Source: Crotophaga sulcirostris (Eukaryota; Chordata; Aves; Cuculiformes; Crotophagidae). Taken from it: a DNA stretch of 64,000 nt. Shown one piece after another: positions 23,901 through 35,605 of this stretch (position 1 is its first letter; every line of letters starts with the position of its first letter). The notes beneath the pieces are model-generated. The model ran no database searches, was not told the DNA's origin, and was given only the letters and a program-made list of their open reading frames with translations. The stretch is taken from NCBI GenBank assembly GCA_013397455.1, contig VYZB01000190.1, forward strand, positions 1,179,550 through 1,243,549, given 5' to 3'. A program made the position numbers and the translations under genes.

Positions 23901-26900
23901 GATTTATTTTTCCATTGGGATTTTACATCACTGTTTTATTTAACTGCCACATATAAGGGAAATTACATAAAAGGGACAGTGTTTAGGCAAATGTGGCACA
24001 GCATTCAGGTTTGGAATACCTTGATTTACAAAACCTAAAAACAACAGAAATGTTTCCACTGCTATTGTTGTTTGAAATCCAAGGGAAAGATTTTTTTCAC
24101 TTCTTTTAAAAATTCCTGCATTGTATAAGCTTTTGTTCTCTGCTATGTGAGGACTAAGTCAGATTTCCTGAACAGTAACTATAAACTCATGTGGAAATTA
24201 CTTTCTTATTTCATTGGACAAGGTGAATTAAGTGAAGGTGAATCAATCCTTACATTGATTCTCAAATTATTTTGGAATCCGATGTACTGGGCATAAAATT
24301 TTCATCTAAGAAAGTTCACTTGATCACAAAATGTTTAATATACGTTTGGGTTTTTTTTGTCTGCTACCAGTTTGTCAAAACAAAAACTTCTCTGAAGAAT
24401 GTTTGGTTTGTTCACATTTTCTTAGGGATATTTTTTTGTCAGATTTTGAATAAATTTTCAAGGAAGCCCATAGCTGCTTTCATACCTGTGGAACTCATTA
24501 GGGAGGATTTGAAAGTTTTCAATTTTGCCCTGATAAAAATTGAGATCATTCTCAACATCACAAAAATGTGCAGAGGACAAGAAATCACTCCAGCTATCAA
24601 TTTATTATACCCTAATGGCTGGAAGATTTCTCATCCTCTGTCAAGCCTAGAGGACAGGTACACACTGTCACATGCTGACAGGATGGGATATGACAACAGT
24701 ATCACATCTTTCTCCTGAACTGTACAAGTGAATTACCTTTTAAAGAAAAGCAAGGGTGGAAGGAATATGTCTCACCTCAATAGAGACATAGCCTGCTTAT
24801 TTAGTAGTTTGCACTATGAGACAAACCAGCAACAGTTGCTTTAGTAGCAAGCACCCAGGGGAGTACCAAGCTTCCCAGTTGGCCTTGAGCTTTCAGAAAA
24901 GGTACCTTGAAGGATCTATCTCGAAGAGCTCACACCTGTAATGTGTACATATGCTATGCTTCTCAGATATCTTATGAAGAGTTCAGTCTCCATGCTGGTC
25001 CTATACTAGTCACCTCTACTAATGGCATGTCTGTGGTGAGAGCCTCATGGCCTCAGTCTCAGTTTTTTTTTTTCCTACTGAGAACAGCCTCAACCCACTC
25101 TCTTGACTGCCTCTTTTTTTTTCCCCTCCTTCTAATTTTACTGTTCCCTTTTCTTCATTTTCTGACCCTGCTTCCATCTTTACTTTGTTCCTTTTGGGGT
25201 CAATGTCACACCCTTTCCATCTCTCAAAATTAGCAACAATGAGGGAAATCTGGCAGCTCCAGTAACATCATAACTACGTACTGAAATAAATAAATAATAC
25301 TGTCAGTGTCGCTTTTCCTGTCCTTCTTAAAGTCTGCTCTTTACTCTGCACTGGTCTGCTTTAAGGCAAACCAACAGGACTATGAATGTTCCTGATAGGG
25401 CTCAGCATGCTAATCCAACAATAGTTATTACATAAATGGAAAAAGCTGGAAAAAAGGCCCATGAGAAGACTGGGAGAAAAGCAACTGGAAGCAGTGTATT
25501 TTTATTTCTGGTACTCTACTCCTCTGAGAGAGGGGAAGATTATCAGTGCTCAGACAACTAGTGCTAGATAAGGGACGGAAAGGCTTAGGGCTCCAAGTGT
25601 CTTCAGGACAGACAGGACCTCCAGACTTGCCCAGAGTAAAGGTCGCAGAATAGTGACAGTTTCTTGACAGTGTTATAACATTGTTTGTTTGTTAAAGACA
25701 TTTTATATTATATTCATATTCTCCTGTGTCATTTAAAATGGGTTCAGAACTGAAGAACCATGGCTTTACTGTTTTATTTGCCATGCAGAATTAATTTCCA
25801 TGCCTACAAGTGTATACTTGACTAAGGGTGCTACAGTTACTTTCACAGAGACATGGTACAGCGTGTATTACATCCCTCATATTTCCTAAAGACATTTTCT
25901 TAATATTATGTGCATTTCATACCAGCCTTACTCTGCTCATCATTCATTACTAGAATTATTCCTTGTTCCCTAGCAGACAGACTGATTTAAAAACATCTGC
26001 AGGATCCAGATCACTGATGCTTTCAAGTGAAACCTTTGTCCAATTAATAAGCATGAATTAAAATCCCATTAATTTGGTTCTAACAGTGGTGTTTTGCATA
26101 TATTTTCTGTACCTATGATTGCAAGTTTCATGTAGATTCCTGTGTAAATGCCTTATTTGAAAGAAGAGGCATTATGTTCTTCCAACTGTGGTCAGATTGG
26201 TCTGCTTTCAGCTCCCAGTTCCCTCCATGCACTGCTTCTCAGGCCTTCTGGAAGTCTCTGGATGCAGGCGACAGTGCTGCAACAAAAAGATACTGCTCTG
26301 AACCACCAAGTCACTTTTCCCATCTTCCTTGGTATGCTGGTTCCAGAGTCCTGCTCCAGCCTGATGCCCAGCTGACACAGGTCCTGACAGTGGGGCTTCA
26401 CGCTGGGCCTCACTTTTTATATGATTTTACCTTACCAATTGGGTATCACTGTTCTTGATGTTCTCCACCCTAATGGTTGCCCACAGTATAAATATGACCA
26501 GTAATCAGCATATATATGACCACTAAGCTATCAGGATGTCTATACTCCAAACTAGTCGTGCTTTAATGCCATAAAAAGCAGCAAAACAAGCAAAGCCACA
26601 GAATGATATAGAGAATAACTAATACACTAAAATAATTCCTGCTGTAGTTGCTGAGGAGAAAAATCATATAGATAAAGCAAAACAAGGGAGGCTTGGTAAA
26701 TAAATGATACAGTGAAGGCAATTCTTAGCCCTCTACCTTTTGCCTTTAATGGAAAAGCCTCCTAAGCAAAATAATTCCAAATGGAGAGTTGAGGAAGGGT
26801 AATAGAAGGACTTTCTTCAGCAGGAAAAAGGATATGGGCACATATCCCACAAATGTGGGCTTTCCTGGTCCTCAGGCATTGGCACTTTGCCTTTTGCTTT

Positions 26901-29900
26901 ACAGTTTTGAAAGCTATTGTTACTCCTTGAATTATAAGCCCCACTTTGTAATAATGGTGGCAGATGTTTGCTACCGTGCATCATAAATCTGAAGGTATAT
27001 TTCCATTGTAAATATAGAGTATGAAACCCACTATTTGAATGTCATTCCCACAGCTTGACTAACACTCTGTCACTGTCATTTTAGCACCCTAATTACATCA
27101 ACATTGTCCTTTGTGACTCATACTGCAGATTTCCAATCAAAACGTCTCAGATGAGGGAAGTAGCACTATGGCAATCAAGCAGCAGAACAACATCTCTAAA
27201 TAATCCCAGCTTGTTCAACATCGCAACTGCACTGTAGAACACAGATCTGAACAGCTAAACATGGCAGGAAAGTACACATCACTGTGAACTGCTCTGCCTT
27301 ACACAGCTATTGTGGAGCAATTAATTATGGATAAGAATTGCCAGACTTCAGTGCACCTCACCCCTGGAACTCCGTAACACTGAATGATGGTAAAGAAACA
27401 GCAAAACAATATAATTTATGCCTGTTAGTGTTTTCCCTTTACGCTTGCACACATGCATACGAATTCACACAAAAAAAAACTTCCCACACCACAGACTTAA
27501 AATAAATAAACGTTTTCACCAGTTGTTTTTTATTCAATTGCATGGTAAGCCTAAACCCAGGAAACCTTAGATTTCTGGGTAGCCCAGCACTATGAATACA
27601 CAGAGCTTCTGTTTTCCCAATGAAATACATTTCTAGGAATCACAGTTGTAGAGCAAAGCTTGAAAAAGTGACCTTGTGTACCCCAAAAACTGAGATGAAA
27701 AAAATACAGTATTGCTTACAACAAAACTTATGGGACTGTGGGAAAGCAGCTCTTGAATTTCACTGTTTAGTATTTTAAATATGGTTTACAGAACTCACTT
27801 ATTGTTTACGCAAGGCAGAGAACTTTTAATATGCAGAGTTTGAAATAGTCTCAAAGAAATGTTTTTTTACTTTTTTTTTTTTTAGAAAAATTTTGTTTTG
27901 ATACCACATGGATCTAAAATATGACTGCAGATTAGTTTGCGTCTGAAGCAAAATTATGCTGAATACACTTGTCTGCAGTGTTTACTTATAAACTGATTTA
28001 GCAACAGAGTAGGTTCAGAGTAAAAAAATCTTTGGGTGATATTCTCTATATTTTGAAACTTATTTGAGATGCGGAATGGATATGGTCTGAACTGTTCTAG
28101 CTCTATTACTGTCACAGTAACTGCTATAATTTAGAGAAATTTCCCATTGATTAGATGTTCCCATGCTGTTTTACTGCATGTGAGGGCTATGCTAGCTAGC
28201 ATGTGCTGTAAACGATTTTCTGCCCTGTTTGATTGCTTTTTGTTTCTCTCCTAAAATGATCCATGAACTTCAGCAGTGGAGAGTCCCATCCTTTGTTGAG
28301 TACTCCAGCACCTGGCCACTTATAAAACAAAGGCTCCTGCTTAGGATTGTCTCTTGCCTGAAAATGGCATACCACTGCTGTCTGCACAGAATCGACATTT
28401 GGCAAAGAAAGCAATGCCTGTGGTTTGCCAGCATCTCCTGGAAAATACAGTTACTGCCCTCACTTCTAAAACATGAAGAAAGATGAATAATGGATTTATT
28501 TTGTGATAGTGCAAAAATACATAGAATTTTTATTCAGATATGCTGAAACAAACAAAAAAAATGTTTCAGAAATAGTTAAAAAAGTGTCTCTTTTCTTATT
28601 TCGTTCAAAAGAATAAGTTAAGATGCTTACAGAACTCTCAGATCTGCGATCTGTTCTTGGGAAAGAACCTCATCCTCAACCATCACAACTGCCTATAAGG
28701 AATAGGACACTGATTTGCAGTAAGTCTTTCCAAATGCACATGCACTTCCCATGCACATTCTAGTCTCTTCCACAGATTCTCCTCTGATTCTCAGTCTTTA
28801 TACTTAATTAAGGTATTAGTTTTTAACATTTCTCACAAAGGATTGCTGACTGTTATAGCATAAGTTTGGAAACGCTGGTATCTCTAAGGCACAGTTAGAC
28901 AGAGCTGTTGCCTTTTCAGAATAACTGTGGAAAGCATAAAGACTGGGCTGGTATTAAATTTTACTGTGAATAAAAGATCTATCTTATATAAATAAAATCT
29001 CTCTCTAGACCAACAGGGAGAGGTTTATCTCAGTGTAAACTCATTTACACACTTAAAATATCATCTAATCCATTTCCATAGACAAGCACATTTTTGACTG
29101 CCATGAAAGAGAAGCTGTGATGGAAGTTTTGACAGAGTGGAAATAAAAGCAACCTGTTAGGAGGATGCTCAGAGTTTCAGTGTGGATGACGTTGTACCTG
29201 GTTTGCTTGAGTGGTGGGACAGGTGATGGTAACACTGGCAAGTCAAATCTCATGCCTGATTTATTTTCCTCAAACATAAAGTGGACTTAAAGAGACTCAC
29301 CTTCTTTGTACAGTATTCTGAAAGTACGTACAGAAATTATCATGTAATTAAGACTGGTTCCCTTGTACTGACTGCATCCTCTGTAAGGTGAGTAATTGGG
29401 ATCTGCGATGGCTTTGGGCTTGCAAATCAGCACAGATGAGATCCAGCAGACTGGAAAAACAAAAAGTGAAAAGTGATCTATGAATTACTTCCTAATATCA
29501 GTGTCAAGTCAAGTGCACAAAGTTGGTTGTACTGATTGCATAAAAAACTCTGATTTGTAGCACTGGTAGGTCCATATCATCAGATTATAGCCTTGGTGTG
29601 TTTACCCTCCAAATAAGACCAGACAAAGACTTCAGGAGGGCTGGCTGCATCGATGCCCTTAAATACAACCCAAAGCAGAGCTGGCTCGCTTCTTGAGTAT
29701 GGACAGAGCAGTTATGCAGCACAGATCTTATCTACAGCATAGACATTGCAACAGCCCCTACGAATCATAGTTTGTTAGCACTTTTATGAATTCCTGTAAA
29801 AGAGCAATGAGGTCAGAACTTTGCTCACAGAAGGTGTGTACAGGTAATACTACACTGCACAGCACTTATGTGTAAAGGCTTTGCCATCTGAAAGATTGCC

Positions 29901-30544
29901 ATGCACTTTCTTTGATGGACACCAAGCGTTTTAGGTTAGTAAAATACAACCTCTATTCTAGTATGTCTTGAATATCTGGAAGAAGCAGTTTTTAGTCCTG
30001 AGATGATAAAAAGAAGAGATTGATGGAACTGATGGATACAGAGGAAGAACAGAGTAAGTAAATACACTCTGAGCTGATACACAGTACAGCTATAATTTTT
30101 ACACTTCCTCTCCCTTTATATATCGTATGTTTTGAGACTTTCTGTCTCTGTTCATCTGTTCATTACTTTCAGTGATGCTTCAAGTGCTTTTTAGCTGGCA
30201 TGGTTCTAAAAAAACAAAGCCAACAAAATAAAAGTAGACTGTGGCAGTTAGGCATTAGTTAAAAAAACACAAAAATTTATTTATGGAGTTCTGTCCTATG
30301 TTAACTCCTTACTGCCTATTACTTTTGTATTATGCCATTGTGGCATTCTGCTATTAAGACACAATAACAAAAAAAAATTTTGGAAAAGGTTGTCAAGTTT
30401 CTGTTTGTGATGGACTCTACTGTACCTGAGGCAAAAGTTACTCCTACTTCCTTCCTTAGCCCTCTTCTCTTAGTTACTTTGGATTACTTCCCCAAATCAT
30501 GATTTCCAAATCCAAGCTATTTTTTTTATGACAGACTCACGGTG
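20947..30544. other. FUT9 intron, unannotated sequence
   Basis: No gene or repeat family was recognised. Notable only are a pyrimidine-rich stretch at about 25060-25210, a poly-T run at about 27865-27885, and a locally GC-richer segment at about 26150-26460. The 148-codon frame at 24272-24718 starts at a non-ATG codon, is hydrophobic and AT-driven, and is not credible as a gene. Confidence 0.5.
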
Positions 30545-31021
30545 TCACTACACTCCCTGATAAAGAGCCCCTCCCCAGCTTTCCTGTAGGCCCTCTTTAA
30601 GTACTGAATGGCTGTTATAAGGTCTCCCTGGAGTCTTCCCTTCTCTAGGTTGAACAAGCCAAACTTCCTCAGCCTGTCCTCATAGTAGAGAGGCTCCAGC
30701 TCTCTGACGGTCTTTGTGGCCCTCTTCTAGATTCACTCTAACAGATCCATGTCCTTCCTGTGCTGAGAACTCCATAACTGAACACACGACTCCCTGTGAG
30801 GTCTCATGGGAGCAGAGGGGTAGAATCCCCTCCCTCACCCTGCTGGTCACACTTCTTTTGATGCAGTGCAGGATATGGTTGGCCTTCTGGGCTGCAAGTG
30901 CACATTGCCCCAACCCAGGTACAGGACCTTGCACTTGGCCTTGTTGACCTTCATGATGTTTGCACAGGCCCACCTCTCAAGCCTGTCAAGGTCCCTCTAG
31001 GTGGCATCCCTTCCCTCCAAC
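30545..31021 (-). pseudogene. CR1 ORF2 remnant: RT C-terminal part and 3' UTR fragment
   Basis: The minus strand encodes [10 protein letters not shown] and K-C-K-V-L-Y-L-G at about 30905-31010, then, after a gap, [12 protein letters not shown] and S-V-R-V-N-L-E-E-G-H-K. These follow the C-terminal order of CR1 reverse transcriptase. The plus-strand text around 30650-30690 (CTCAGCCTGTCCTCATAG) is the antisense of a CR1 hallmark. The 3' end beyond 30545 is missing. Confidence 0.85.
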
Positions 31022-31745
31022 GTGCTGAGTACGTCAGCCTTCTCCATATCCTGGGTAACTCGGTTGCCCATTTCTTTCTGGAGATGGCCCACCTTCTCAC
31101 TAGTCTTCCTTTCATCACCAACATACCCATAGAAGCTCTTCTTGTTGTCCTTAACATCCTTGGTCAAATTTAATTCTATCTCTGTAGGTTTTGTCTTTAA
31201 GTTTGTCCAGGAGTTCCTTGCTTATCCACGTATTCCAGAAACCTCCTGATTGCTTGTGCCCTGCTGTGTTGTCCCTCCAAAACCCCACCCTTGGGGTGGC
31301 TGAAGTCCCTCGTGAGGACCAGGGCTTGCAAACACAAGGCTGCAGCTATCTGTCTACAGAGGGCCTCATCCACTTGCTCTACCTGGTCTGGTGGCCTGAA
31401 GCAGATCTCCACTATAATGCCACCTGTCCCTGCCCTCCCTTTAATCTTGATCTATAGCCTCTTTGTCAGCTCCTCATCATTTCCAGGTGGAGCTCCATGT
31501 ACTCCCGCTGGTCACTGAGATAGTCGCCAACACCCCCTCCTCATCTTCTTTGCCTGTTGTTCTTAAAGAGCCTGTATCCCTCCATCCCGATATTCCACTC
31601 ATAAGATCCATCCCACCATGTCTCTGTGATGCCAATGAGATCATAGCCCTGCAGGCATGCACACATCTGTAACTCCTCTTATTTATTCCCCATGCTATGT
31701 GCGTTTACATAGCAGCACTTAAGTTTGGCCCCCAATGAACCTGTC
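31022..31745 (-). pseudogene. CR1 ORF2 remnant: endonuclease domain and pre-RT region
   Basis: The start of the endonuclease reads N-A-H-S-M-G-N-K at 31679-31702. It is followed by G-Y-D-L-I-G-I-T-E-T-W-W-D at about 31610-31651, where the Glu is the metal-binding residue of APE-type endonucleases. Further on (31197-31412) are R-P-P-D-Q and a degraded R-D-F-S-H-P in place of the usual G-D-F-N-H-P. The pre-RT part (31030-31180) encodes K-D-N-K-K-S-F-Y-G-Y and E-K-A-D-V-L in shifting frames. The endonuclease active site and several frames are broken. Confidence 0.88.
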
Positions 31746-31959
31746 TTTCTGGCTAGAAATCCTTTGTGTTTCTCTTCAGGTGCTCCCCTGCTGACCTGTG
31801 TTCCTTCTCTAGGCTCTGGGCACCTATTGCTGCCACTGGCATCAAACTGGTAGGACTGGGATGGATTGAGGCTCCCCTCCCCCAGCAACTTTAGCTTAAA
31901 GCCCTTTTCACCAGCTAGGCAAGACTATGACCAGAAATTGGCCTCCCCTTCTCTGTCAG

Positions 31960-32335
31960 ATAGATTCCATCAGCCCCCATCAGACCAGGTTTCTCATAGC
32001 CAGCCCCATGATCTAAGTAGCCAAACCCCTGGCTGCAGTACCAGTCCTGTAGCCATTTGTTGATTTGCCGGACTCAACTGGCCTTTTCACATCCTATGGC
32101 TTTGACTGGGAGGACTGAAGGAAAAAACACCTGAGCTCCAGAGTACGTTATGCTGTTCCCAATGCCCTGTAATCCCTCATGATACCCTGGCTGTATCACT
32201 GGTGCCCATGTGAAACAACAGCAATGGACAGTAGCCAATGGGCTGTACTAGGCTTGGTAGCCTCGTGGTGACACCCTTGATATGAGCCCCTGGTGGGCTG
32301 CACATCTCTCTGGAGAGTGGGTTGGGTCAGCAAAT
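31960..32335 (-). pseudogene. CR1 ORF1 remnant (esterase/SGNH-like domain)
   Basis: One frame reads P-P-G-A-H-I-K-G-V-T and continues to L-L-L-F-H-M-G-T-S-D-T-A. It matches the conserved CR1 ORF1 stretch around 'HVGTNDTA'. After a stop and a frameshift, another frame reads W-L-Q-D-W-Y then G-F-G-Y-L-D-H-G and later D-G-I-Y-L-T-E-K-G, matching the C-terminal esterase motif with its D-G-x-x-L-T element. ORF1 esterase domains are known in CR1-clade LINEs. This copy cannot be translated whole. Confidence 0.85.
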
Positions 32336-33168
32336 GGGTGTCTCCATACCTCTCAAAAGGTTCAGCAAGTGTTTCCATTCCTTTCTGCAATGACTTTAGC
32401 ATTATAGATCGTCTTACGCAGTATTTTATAACTGTTTTGCAGAGCATATTGTAACTGTTTTGCAGAGTATAAGCAAGTCACTCAATTTTAAAAAAAAAAT
32501 TAAATAAATATAAGGAATTTTAATGGAACTCCTCTGCACAGAAAAAAAATTATTAACTCTTACAATTTGCATCTCATAATGATGGTCATATTAAAATTTC
32601 TCACTTAACACATACCAATGGTTTTGAGAAGAGGTATAATTTAACACATGGCTATATATTTTAGCTTTCTCATAGAATTCTTTCTTAAAGAATAGAAACA
32701 CTGAATTTAGCTTGCATACTGTTGCACGACTCTGAAAAGTCCCAAGTTAAAAGAGTACGCTCAGTGAAATGCATTAGGGTCCCATTTGCAGAAGTGCTAA
32801 GGGCATACTTTTCAAAAGCACCTATCATCCATGTGCTTTAGAAATCCATTGCTATTTTCAAAACATTGCTATTTTCACAACTAACCATTGCATTTTAATT
32901 GAGACATCGGTCTTCTGAAATTTAGTTGTCTGTTCTAAGCTGGTTGTATATACTAGGTCTCATATTAAAGGAGAGAGATAGACATCTCAGTAAGTAATTC
33001 AGCTCATCGTAAAATAACTGTCTGGGAGGGAGAGTAGATGCTTATTTCTTATTTCCCCTTGGGTTGTAGAGGCATTAATCCTCTTTTGAAGTCAACTGGT
33101 TGAAGTAAGTGACTCCTTTCTGGGTTGGCAGCTGGGGGATGTAAGGAGTGTCTCTAATATTGTTTTCA
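32336..33168. other. FUT9 intron, unannotated sequence
   Basis: Nothing recognised except a 16-base direct repeat (TAACTGTTTTGCAGAG) at 32429-32444 and 32452-32467, just beyond the 5' edge of the CR1, and an A-run near 32490-32500. Confidence 0.55.
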
Positions 33169-33260
33169 AAGATAGGAGAATCAAATCTAAATCCCTTCTG
33201 CATTTGATTTGGTTTCCTATCTTCTAGGACAGATGACTAACAACTGAGCTATACGGAGGC
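33169..33260 (-). repeat. tRNA-like SINE relic with a foldback
   Basis: On the minus strand the sequence begins GCCTCCG (33260-33254), then TA, then TAGCTCAGTTG (33251-33241). That is a perfect fit to a tRNA acceptor strand plus the pol III A box. It continues to an imperfect inverted repeat with arms 33169-33192 and 33202-33223 and a 9-base loop. The 3' half does not complete a tRNA cloverleaf. I infer a diverged tRNA-derived SINE, perhaps of an old sauropsid group, rather than a working tRNA gene. Confidence 0.5.
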
Positions 33261-34479
33261 ATTCAGAAATACGGTCTTTCTGCATCCCCGGTGAAAATTA
33301 AATACTTGACTATTGCAGCAGAACTTGAACCTGACTGAAACACTGTCGTTGTGGATGCGTCCACTCCATCTGTGATGCATCCCAGAATACAGTAGCTTCA
33401 TGTTGAGAGCCTGCAGAAGGTGTAAATCTCTGCTTCAAAACTTCAGACAAAACACATTTTAACCACATCTTGTGACATTGTAATTGAGTACTTTCAGCTA
33501 TGTATCAAATAAATACTTGCCACTGTCTCCATGCTGACTCCTGATGCTCAGGCATGATTCAAAAATGGCAATAGGGTCTGAGTATGCAGGAAGCACAGGG
33601 AGAACTCATACTGATTTGAGGCTCCTAGCAGGGTAATAGAATGCTCCTGGGCTTTTGACAGCTCAATGACAGTAGAAGTGGGTGTGTTTTCCTTATCATT
33701 CAGGAGCCAATATGTGGACTTTAATGTTGAAGATGTAACGGACAAAAACTTGGATGCAGAGGTCTCCAGGCATGGGAAGCCTACATGGCAGCTGAGAGGG
33801 TGTGGTGTCTCACAGGTGCCTAAATATTTGCATTTAGGAACATGAAGTAGATGCCTAAGTCTCTATGTTGTTTTAGGTTTCAAATTACTCATTTTCAATG
33901 AGATTTTTATTCTTTAGGCTCTCTATGAAGAATTTCCAGAAGTGTCTCTAGATCAAATATTTTCCTTTTATATCAGTGCCAAAAAATTCAACTAATGTGC
34001 AAGGGCAATTTTCTAAAAGTTTCTGGATATTGTCTAGTGATTAACATTCATATCTTCAAATTCTGCCTTCTCCATAGCTTGTACGTGCCTTTGAAAATGA
34101 GACTTTAGAAATCATTGATTAAGATGCTTTTAAAAACCACTCTTCCATTTCTCTAGAAAAATACATTTTTTTGGTTTCAAACAGTGCCTTAATATTCATA
34201 ACAACAGGTTTGTTTAAAATTTTATGGAGAAGAAATAAAGAATAAAGAGAATATAAATGCTAATCCTTTAGGGCTTTGGTATGTTTGAAAACGGAATCCC
34301 ATTAACCCCCCATTTTTTTTAATCTTTCTCTTAATAAAGTTGCTGTGGGTGCTATTGGCTGTTTATAACATGAAAACATGGAGAAACATCATGATAATTT
34401 TCAGATTTGTGTTTAGCTAACCTGTTGAATCTATTTAATATTAAAATCAGCAAATAGTTTTTAAAGGAGAGAAGGTATA
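33261..34479. other. FUT9 intron, unannotated sequence
   Basis: Between the tRNA-like relic and the next CR1. No repeat family, RNA gene or supported reading frame was recognised. Confidence 0.55.
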
Positions 34480-35376
34480 GACAGTGGGATCCTGTGCACC
34501 CTCAGCAAGTTTGCAGATGACACTGACCTGAGGGGAGCAGTGGTCACACCAGGAGGATGGGATGTCATCAAAAGGGACCTGGACAAGCTGGAGAAGTGGG
34601 CCTGTGTGAACCTCATCAGGTTCAAGAAGGTCAAGTGCAAGGTCCTACACTTGCAATCCTGCGGCAATCTGCAGCGTCAATACAGGATGGGAGATTATGT
34701 GATTGAGAGCAGCCCTGCAGAGAAGGACTTGGGGGTGCTGCTTGATGAGAAGCTTGACATGAACCAGCAATGTGTGCTCGCAGCCCAGAAGGCCAACCGT
34801 GTCCTGGGCTGCATCAAAACAAGCATGTCCAGCATGTTGAGGGAGGTGATTCTCCCCCTCTACTCTGCTCTTGTGAGACCCCACCTGGAATATTGTGTCC
34901 ACTTCTGGAATCCCCAACATAAGAAGGATATGGGACTGTTGGAACAGGTCCAGAGGAAGCTACAAAGATGATCAGTTTGCCACCTCTGCTATGAAGACAG
35001 GCTGAGAGTTGGGGTTGTTCAGACTAGACAAGAGAAGGCTCTGAGGAGACCTTATAGCAGCCTTCCAGTACCTGAAAGGCCTACAGGAAAGCTAAGGAGG
35101 GACTTTTTACAGGGACAAATAGTGACAAAACAAGGGGGAACAGCTTTAAATTGGAAGGGGTACGATTTAGATTAGACATTAGGAGGAAATTCTTCATGAG
35201 GAGGTTGCCCAGGGAAGCTGTGGGTGTCCCCTCTCTGTAAGTGTTCAAGGCCCAGTCAGATGGGGCCTTGAGCAGCCTGGGCTGGTGGGAGGTGTCCCTG
35301 TCCACGGCACGGGGATTGGAACTAGATGATCTTTAACGTCCCTTCCATTCCAACCTAATCATAGTCATGATTCTAT
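34480..35376 (+). mobile_element. CR1 LINE, 5'-truncated 3' end with RT C-terminal remnant
   Basis: The copy begins inside RT. In-frame codons give L-S-K-F-A-D-D-T at about 34501-34524, with the catalytic F-A-D-D at 34510-34521. Next come [29 protein letters not shown] and [11 protein letters not shown]. The frame stays open to a stop at 34969-34971 and is broken after that, although R-L-D-I-R-R-K-F-F-M-R-R-L (antisense-free, near 35170-35210) is still readable. The end carries the typical GATGATCTTTAACGTCCCTTCC and a decayed tail (ATAGTCATGATTCTAT). This is an ordinary 5'-truncated insertion, in antisense to FUT9. Confidence 0.95.
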
Positions 35377-35433
35377 TTTAGACTTTGCATGAGATGTATC
35401 ATGAGTGAGAGATGTTGCTGAAAAAGACTGTTT

Positions 35434-35605
35434 GTGGCTAAAGAACCAAACTTGGAATCAGCAGTTTGATTCCATTTTCACATCTTCAGGAGACTTACTG
35501 TGTGACCTTAAATGAAGTATTTAGTTATTCTCCTCCATGGTTTATCTATAAAATGGAAATAATGACAGTCAACTTGCTGAGAGGTTGAGGGGATTAATTA
35601 TTTAA
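35434..35605 (+). mobile_element. MIR SINE relic
   Basis: The block order is that of the mammalian-wide interspersed repeat. It opens with GTGGCTAAAGAAC, then TTGGAATCAG and GTTTGATTCC (the decayed tRNA B-box region). The core follows: ACTTACTGTGTGACCTTAAA, CTCCTCCATGGTTTATCTATAAAATGG (two overlapping blocks), and AAATAATGACAGT. It ends in GAGGTTGAGGGGATTAATTA. MIRs were active before the amniote radiation and survive at low copy number in birds. A preserved copy just 3' of a younger CR1 is a useful orthology marker. Confidence 0.8.

Larger units (their letters stand above)
30545..32335 (-). mobile_element. CR1 LINE, long but internally deleted copy with ORF1 and ORF2 remnants
   Basis: Read on the minus strand, the element enters at about 32335 with CR1 ORF1, the esterase-like domain. 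Then come the inter-ORF region, the ORF2 endonuclease and the region before RT. Next, past a junction near 31022, come the C-terminal part of RT and some 3' UTR. Frameshifts and stops occur throughout. The catalytic core of RT (the block with F-A-D-D) is absent, and a further gap of about 100 bp is visible near 30903. The left end stops near 30545 without the CR1 tail octamers. CR1 copies are normally 5'-truncated and keep the 3' end, so loss of the tail implies later deletion. The element has the same orientation as FUT9. Confidence 0.9.

Noticed and set aside
24272..24718. 148-codon open frame on the plus strand
   Set aside because: It starts at a non-ATG codon, the peptide matches no family I recognise, and the composition is what AT-rich DNA gives by chance.
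33169..33260. Functional tRNA gene
   Set aside because: The acceptor strand and A box are present, but the 3' half gives no pairing acceptor strand, B box or normal anticodon arm.
34645..34920. 91-codon minus-strand frame within the CR1 at 34480
   Set aside because: It is an antisense shadow of the RT remnant.
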